From assembly GCA_910580225.1 (NCBI GenBank), contig CAJTXE010000001.1:62001-126000 (forward strand): a stretch of DNA of 64,000 nt, given 5' to 3'. This stretch comes from an uncultured Acetatifactor sp. (lineage in GTDB: Bacteria > Bacillota > Clostridia > Lachnospirales > Lachnospiraceae). The notes under the pieces were generated by a model. The model worked only from the letters and a program-made list of their open reading frames with translations. It ran no database searches and was not told the origin of the DNA. The number at the start of each line of letters is the position of its first letter. Position 1 is the first letter of the stretch. A program made the translations under genes and the position numbers. Below are positions 59,135 to 64,000 of this stretch, one piece after another.

Positions 59135-60685
59135 ATGAACGAATTGCGCAGTACGATTTACGAACTTCTGGTAAAGGCACAGGAGGCATACGGCAGCCGG
59201 GATGCCATAAGATACAAGGTAAAGGATGTGGGCCAGGGCGGGAAAAAAGAGACAAAGATTGAGGCAAAGACATATACGCAGCTGCGGGAGGACAGTGAAT
59301 ATTTTTCCGCAGCATTGGCCCGACTGGGGGAGCAGGGCAGTCATATCGCACTCATAGGTGCTACCTCCTATGGGTGGATCACAGGCTATTACGGCATAGT
59401 CAGCGGCGGCAGCGTAGCGGTACCCCTGGACGCCAATCTTCCGGCAGAGGACCTGTGTGAACTCATTGACAGAGCAGACGTGACGACGCTGGTGTATGAC
59501 GGCACCAAAGAGAATGTGGCCGGAATGGCTGCAGAGAAGTGTGCGGGGCTGAAACATCTCGTAGCCATGGAGGAGGGCAGCGCCGTTCCGGGAGCTTTGT
59601 CCATGCAGCAGCTGCTGACAGAGGCGGCACAGGAGAAGAAGCAGGAAAACAGGTATGTGCCGGTTCCCGACGATCTGGCTACCATTATGTTTACTTCCGG
59701 TACCACGGGAAAGAGCAAGGGCGTCATGCTGACCCACAGAAATCTTGCGGAAAATGCCACCGCTTTGGACATGGGTTATGAGCCGGGCACTGTGCTTATG
59801 ACCGTGCTTCCCATACACCACGCCTACTGTCTCAGCATGGATATCCTCAAGGGAACCTCCGTAGGAGCGGTCATCTGCATCAATGATTCTCTGCTGCGGG
59901 TGGCGAAGAACATTAAGCTTTTCGAGCCGAATATGATTTTGATGGTGCCGTTGATGGTGGAAACTCTTGCGAAAAAACTGGAGGAAGTATCCTTCATTCC
60001 TGCGCCTCTGGTGAAGGCTAAGGTATTTGGCAGACAGTTTCACACCATCTGCAGCGGCGGTGCATATTTAAATCCGTCCTATATTGATCTGTTCCACAAA
60101 TACGGAATCAATATTCTGCAGGGATACGGCATGACAGAGTGCGCCCCCGTGATCAGTACCAACTGCGAAAGCGCCCAGAAGGCCGGTTCCATCGGCAGAT
60201 GTATGCCCAACTGCCAGGTAAAAATCGTGGACGAGGAAATCTGGGTACAGGGAACCAGCGTGATGCAGGGATATTACAAAATGCCGGAGGAGACTGCGCA
60301 GACGCTGGAGGACGGATGGCTGAAAACCGGCGATCTGGGATATGTGGACGGGGACGGTTACCTGTTCCTCACCGGGCGCAGGAAGAACCTGATCATCACA
60401 CCCAACGGCGAAAATGTGTCTCCGGAGGAGATCGAGAATAAACTGGCTGAAAACCGTCTGATCCAGGAAGTCCTGGTGCGGGACAGCGAGGGAGTCATCG
60501 AAGCGGAGATTTTCCCTGATCTGGAATATGCGGCAAAGAAAAAGATCAAGGATCTGCAGGCAGAGCTGCAGGCTGTCATCGACGCCTACAATGAAACTGC
60601 GCCTCTCTATAAGCGGGTTTTCAAATTAAAGCTGCGGGAGGTGGAATTTGAGAAAAATACTACTAAGAAGATCAAGAGATTTTAA
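59135..60685 (+). CDS. Acyl-adenylating ligase (AMP-binding, FadD-like)
   Basis: 516 residues. The adenylation core has TSGTTGKSKG (about 187-196), YGMTECAP (331-338) and TGDLG (398-402); RRKNLIITPNGENV marks the hinge and TTKKIKRF at the C-terminus supplies the catalytic Lys (about 511). The overall pattern, including GSIGRCMPNCQVKI, is that of long-chain acyl-CoA synthetases, not amino-acid adenylation domains. It would activate a fatty acid with ATP and load it on CoA or, given the context, on the ACP gene 256 bases upstream. GGGGAGGA precedes the ATG; an in-frame earlier start at 59078 is weak. The 58879-59134 gap holds no clear gene. Confidence 0.9.
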   Translation: MNELRSTIYELLVKAQEAYGSRDAIRYKVKDVGQGGKKETKIEAKTYTQLREDSEYFSAALARLGEQGSHIALIGATSYGWITGYYGIVSGGSVAVPLDANLPAEDLCELIDRADVTTLVYDGTKENVAGMAAEKCAGLKHLVAMEEGSAVPGALSMQQLLTEAAQEKKQENRYVPVPDDLATIMFTSGTTGKSKGVMLTHRNLAENATALDMGYEPGTVLMTVLPIHHAYCLSMDILKGTSVGAVICINDSLLRVAKNIKLFEPNMILMVPLMVETLAKKLEEVSFIPAPLVKAKVFGRQFHTICSGGAYLNPSYIDLFHKYGINILQGYGMTECAPVISTNCESAQKAGSIGRCMPNCQVKIVDEEIWVQGTSVMQGYYKMPEETAQTLEDGWLKTGDLGYVDGDGYLFLTGRRKNLIITPNGENVSPEEIENKLAENRLIQEVLVRDSEGVIEAEIFPDLEYAAKKKIKDLQAELQAVIDAYNETAPLYKRVFKLKLREVEFEKNTTKKIKRF

Positions 60686-60769
60686 CTGTCTTCTGCATGC
60701 CGGTTAAGGGCTTGTTATGTGGGAAGGTTGGGGCTGTATTGCAGAACCTCCAGGGCGTGCGCTGGACGG

Positions 60770-61672
60770 TCAGGACTTTTTGCGGTATTTTCGCAGCAGC
60801 GGTTTATCCTGGGAGGAAAGCCATGCCCCAATCCCCATGAAGAAAAGGGCGGCAAAATAAGCAGCGGAGGGCCTTTCACGGAACACCGCCAGGGAGAGAA
60901 GTACGGCGATAAAAGGTGCAACCGCATAATAGGCGCTTGTCCGGGCCGCACCAAGGAGCCGCTGGGCATATACATAGAAATAGATACTTAATCCATATGC
61001 TATAAATCCCAGTCCCAGTACGGCGGGTACACTCCAGTATACGGTAATCCGCTCACCAATGCACAGACCGATGATAAGAGACCCCATTCCGGAAAAGGTA
61101 CCTTTCAGCAGAACAATCTGCAGAGGGTCCCTGGAGGATAGTTTGCGGGTGCAGTTATTCTCAAATCCCCAGCACACCGCAGCCAGAAGCACAAACAGAG
61201 AGCCGTAGGAGAACTGCAGGCTGGACAGATCCTCAAAGGATAATATGCCGCAGGAAAGCGTGATGAACAGGATCCCAAGCCATAGCCGGGGACTGATTTT
61301 TTCCCGGAACACAAACAGGGCAATCAGCGCCGTAGCCACGATCTCAAAGTTGTTCAGCAGTGATGCGTTTGCAGCAGTGGTGGCATTCAGACCAAACAGG
61401 AGACAGATGGGGGCGGCTATGTCCAGAAGGATCATGGCGACAGTGTAAGGCAGCTCCTTTTTCGTCAGATTTGACTCCTTTGTCCCCGATTTCTCCATTT
61501 TTCGGATCAGGGCGATGAGAAGCATTCCCAGTCCGGCGCCAATGTACAGAAATCCGGCCATCAGGGTGGAGGGCATGAAGGCGAGCAGTATTTTGGAGAA
61601 AGGCGCGTTGACCGCGTAAAGGGCGGCTGCAAGCAGGGCGAAGGCGATTCCTTTGCGGATCTTGTGGTTCAT
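60770..61672 (-). CDS. EamA/DMT family transporter
   Basis: 300 residues with ten predicted spans in two five-span repeats. The first repeat is AFALLAAALYAVNAPFSKIL onwards and the second is GSLFVLLAAVCWGFENNCTR onwards, the hallmark of the EamA type. These carriers export amino acids or other small metabolites. GGAGG lies just before the ATG. Convergent with the acyl-ligase operon; a link to its product is possible but not shown. Confidence 0.9.
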   Translation of the reverse strand: MNHKIRKGIAFALLAAALYAVNAPFSKILLAFMPSTLMAGFLYIGAGLGMLLIALIRKMEKSGTKESNLTKKELPYTVAMILLDIAAPICLLFGLNATTAANASLLNNFEIVATALIALFVFREKISPRLWLGILFITLSCGILSFEDLSSLQFSYGSLFVLLAAVCWGFENNCTRKLSSRDPLQIVLLKGTFSGMGSLIIGLCIGERITVYWSVPAVLGLGFIAYGLSIYFYVYAQRLLGAARTSAYYAVAPFIAVLLSLAVFRERPSAAYFAALFFMGIGAWLSSQDKPLLRKYRKKS

Positions 61673-61754
61673 TTTAATACCTCCTTGAGAAAAACGGACA
61701 TGAATGCGGGAAGACCGGACAAGGAACGGTAGAGGTAAGCCTTTCGCCGCAGGC

Positions 61755-62669
61755 TTATCCCGCCACCGCCAGCAGTACCGGAATGGTAAATACGCATAGT
61801 ATAGTAGTCAAAATGATGGCAGCGCTGCAGGTACTGCCGTCCATGCCCTTCTGGGTTCCCAGGATCAGGGGCATATTGCCGATGGGCATGCCGAACATAA
61901 CCATACAGACCGAGATTAACGCATTGTCCCCGGTGACCAGTTTCAGCAGGGGCAGCAGCGCCAAAGGAAGTGCCAGTAATTTGATAGCCGAAAAAACGTA
62001 CAGTCTGGGCTGACAGAATATCTTTTTCAGATCGGAATGTGCCAGGGTAAAGCCGACTGCCACCAGGGCCATGGGGGAAGTTACATTGCCCAGATAGGTG
62101 ATGGCGGTTTTGATGAAATCCGGCAGCTGTATGCCGCAGATAATGATCAGCAGGGCGGTCAGTCCGGACACTGTGCCGGGATTGAGCATGGATTTCAGGG
62201 AGGACAAGGAGAATTTACCGTCCATAAGAGCCACGCCGTAGGTGTAGAACACAATGGTGTAAATCAGCAGGAATTCCGTCACATAGACAACATACTCTTC
62301 TCCCAGGATACTGGAGACCACCGGGATGCCGATGAATCCGAGGTTAGAGAAGACGAACATCTCCTGAAAGATTTTCCGTTGTTCCGGAGTCCTGTCGAAA
62401 AAGGGAGACAGCACCATACCTGCCGCGATGAAGACGGCAAACATTCCCAAGGCGATGATTCCAACCAAACCGATGGTGTCCAGGGACACCAGACCTGCAG
62501 AATTGGCAGCACTGGACAGGATCAGCATGGGGTTGAACACATTGACGATCATTTTGGACATCTGGGTGTTGGTGTGGCTGTCCATCATGCCTTTTTTTGC
62601 CATAAAATATCCTGCGCCGATCATAATCAGCAGCGCAAGCATCTGAAAAAATACCGTAAAAATAGTCAT
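61755..62669 (-). CDS. AEC (auxin efflux carrier) family transporter
   Basis: 304 residues with ten predicted spans. NVFNPMLILSSAANSAG in span 2 and the FGMPIGNMPLILGTQKG stretch near the C-terminus fit AEC permeases, which in bacteria carry organic acids such as malate. AAAGGA lies upstream of the ATG at 62669. It is 82 bases upstream of the EamA gene on the same strand and may be in the same unit. The region 62670-63009 holds this gene's promoter area and nothing else clear. Confidence 0.9.
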   Translation of the reverse strand: MTIFTVFFQMLALLIMIGAGYFMAKKGMMDSHTNTQMSKMIVNVFNPMLILSSAANSAGLVSLDTIGLVGIIALGMFAVFIAAGMVLSPFFDRTPEQRKIFQEMFVFSNLGFIGIPVVSSILGEEYVVYVTEFLLIYTIVFYTYGVALMDGKFSLSSLKSMLNPGTVSGLTALLIIICGIQLPDFIKTAITYLGNVTSPMALVAVGFTLAHSDLKKIFCQPRLYVFSAIKLLALPLALLPLLKLVTGDNALISVCMVMFGMPIGNMPLILGTQKGMDGSTCSAAIILTTILCVFTIPVLLAVAG

Positions 62670-63009
62670 ATCATAAAATAGTTCCTTTCTATCTTTTTGT
62701 CAGTATACTATATCTTTTCCTATCATACAATCTCAAAGTGTGTTTGTAAACTGCTTTCTGTCGGACGGGCAGTTTTTTTCGTTTGTTACCAATGTAAAGC
62801 AGCGGACATACCTCCGCTTTGAAGAAAAAGTTATCGGATATTTTGTATATTTTTCCGTTGAAGTGAGATGCTATCTTCAAAATGCCGTGGCAATACGTGT
62901 ATGGCAGATGATCAGCCATTCAGGGAGATTGGTGATTCTGTGGGGCTGCGGCAGCAGGAAATCCGGCCTTTTGGCAGGAGCGAGTTCAGGGAGATACAGC
63001 GGAGGGCTT

Positions 63010-64000
63010 ATGCGGAAAATTGTGGATGAAGACATGGAAAATAGAGAAGGAGCCGGGGATAGCATGATCGTGGGAGAGGCTGCGGAGAAAGGAGTTCCGG
63101 ACAGGACAATACCGGATGACAGCGGCAGCAGAAAAGCGGAAATCACTGAGTCGGTGCGTCCCTTTGGTCTGGGGGACAAAATCGGCTATATGTTCGGAGA
63201 TTTCGGAAACGATTTCAGCTTTATTTTTGCCAGTAATTATCTGATGGTATTTTATACGAAGGTACTGGGACTGGGGGGCTATGTGGTGGGGCTTTTGTTT
63301 CTGGGGGCCAGATTTGTGGACGCTTTTACGGATGTAACCATGGGACGTATCGTAGATAATCTGCAGCCCGCAAAGGATGGCAGGTTTCGATCCTGGATCC
63401 GCAGGATGAGCATTCCTGTAGCAGTGGCCAGCTCCATGATGTACCTGTATTTCGTTCGGGACTGGGCTTATTCGGCCAAATTGACATATGTGATTTTTAC
63501 GTATTTGCTTTGGGGAAGTTTTTGCTATACCGCCATCAACATTCCCTATGGATCCATGGCTTCGGTGATCAGTCCGGATGTGAAGGAGCGGGCTTCCCTG
63601 TCCACCTTCCGGAGCATCGGCGCCAGTCTGGCAGGATTTGTCATTGGTGTCCTGGTACCTCTGATTGTGTATGAAACGGATGCAGGGGGAAACCAGATTG
63701 TGAAACCTGTGCATTTTACGCTGACAGCTTTTGCATTTGGTATTCTTGCCGTAGTCTGCTATTTTCTCTGTTACACACTTTGCCGGGAGCGGGTGGCTTT
63801 TGAGAAAAAACAGGGAGAAACACAGAGCGCCGGAGAGCTCTTGAGGGGCCTGGCAGGAAACCGGCCTTTGCTGGCACTGGTTTTCGCGGCATTGATCTTG
63901 CTGCTTGCTACCATGCTGACCCAGGCTATGAACAATTACCTGTTTCTGGATTATTTTAAAAATGCAAAGGCACTGGCTGCGGCAAATGTGGTAGGAATCG
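63010..64000 (+). CDS. GPH family sugar:cation symporter (3' partial)
   Basis: The frame is open to the window end, 330 codons seen. After about 55 charged residues the family start PFGLGDKIGYMFGDFGNDFS appears, followed by six or more spans with GRIVDN and INIPYGSMASVIS loops. This is the glycoside-pentoside-hexuronide (MFS_2) family that imports sugars with sodium or protons. The start is uncertain: ATG at 63010 follows GGAGGG, and ATGs at 63034 and 63064 are in frame. The extra N-terminus is rich in Glu, Gly and Asp. The C-terminal part lies beyond the window. Confidence 0.88.
   Translation, partial: MRKIVDEDMENREGAGDSMIVGEAAEKGVPDRTIPDDSGSRKAEITESVRPFGLGDKIGYMFGDFGNDFSFIFASNYLMVFYTKVLGLGGYVVGLLFLGARFVDAFTDVTMGRIVDNLQPAKDGRFRSWIRRMSIPVAVASSMMYLYFVRDWAYSAKLTYVIFTYLLWGSFCYTAINIPYGSMASVISPDVKERASLSTFRSIGASLAGFVIGVLVPLIVYETDAGGNQIVKPVHFTLTAFAFGILAVVCYFLCYTLCRERVAFEKKQGETQSAGELLRGLAGNRPLLALVFAALILLLATMLTQAMNNYLFLDYFKNAKALAAANVVGI

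Noticed and set aside
62901..63029. 42-codon frame beginning MADDQPFREIGDSVG upstream of the GPH gene
   Set aside because: No ribosome site and it overlaps the symporter start region in another frame.

Overview
The window looks like chromosome of a gut-type Lachnospiraceae (Clostridia). Base composition is near 50% G+C, ribosome sites are of the AGGAGG type, promoters are sigma-A-like, and the gene families (LCP protein, CD3324-type HTH, Rpn nuclease, PadR-regulated ABC exporter, LanFEG exporter, PocR-GGDEF protein) are typical of that family. This assignment is inference from content. I see no rRNA, tRNA or CRISPR array.

Layout. (1) 1-14421 is a cell-surface polysaccharide locus: four GT2 glycosyltransferases (the first cut by the window edge), a phosphoglucomutase, a polyprenyl-phosphate sugar transferase and an LCP ligase, with a large hybrid histidine kinase inserted. 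(2) 14578-17870 holds protein quality control: a membrane-anchored HtrA protease and a ClpX-type unfoldase. (3) 17891-22466 has a decayed nuclease fragment, then a metal module (stand-alone HMA protein, P1B ATPase, ZIP carrier) behind an ArsR-type operator, and a histidine phosphatase. (4) 22680-25597 is a PadR regulator with twin operators and a NatAB-like ABC exporter. (5) 25677-38357 is signalling: a PocR-GGDEF-HD protein, two REC-HD-GYP proteins, a PAS kinase and a complete chemosensory set (CheR, CheB, CheY, CheA, CheW, MCP, Hpt), with no flagellar gene in view. (6) 38529-42471 has a glycogen-debranching enzyme and a subtilisin-like protease. (7) 42649-47425 is a lantibiotic/cationic-peptide resistance island: two-component system opposite a LanFEG-like exporter. 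(8) 47445-54607 is a mixed accessory stretch: Rpn nuclease, small HTH protein, CPT-like kinase, AraC regulator, SGNH hydrolase, HEAT-like protein and an orphan. (9) 54702-60685 is a TetR regulator divergent from an operon for an SCP2 protein, an alpha/beta hydrolase, a stand-alone condensation-domain protein, an acyl carrier protein and an acyl-adenylating ligase. (10) 60770-64000 holds EamA and AEC transporters and a GPH symporter cut by the window end.

The most novel-looking element is region 9. Its genes have the parts to activate an acyl group, load it on a carrier and transfer it to an unknown acceptor, with a lipid-binding protein and a hydrolase, and there are two TetR-type operators at the promoter. 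Other notable structure: a hairpin-bearing repeat family at two distant sites, paired PadR-type operators about three helical turns apart, HD-GYP proteins that lost the metal-binding His, and Gly/Glu/Ser-rich insertions in several otherwise conserved enzymes.
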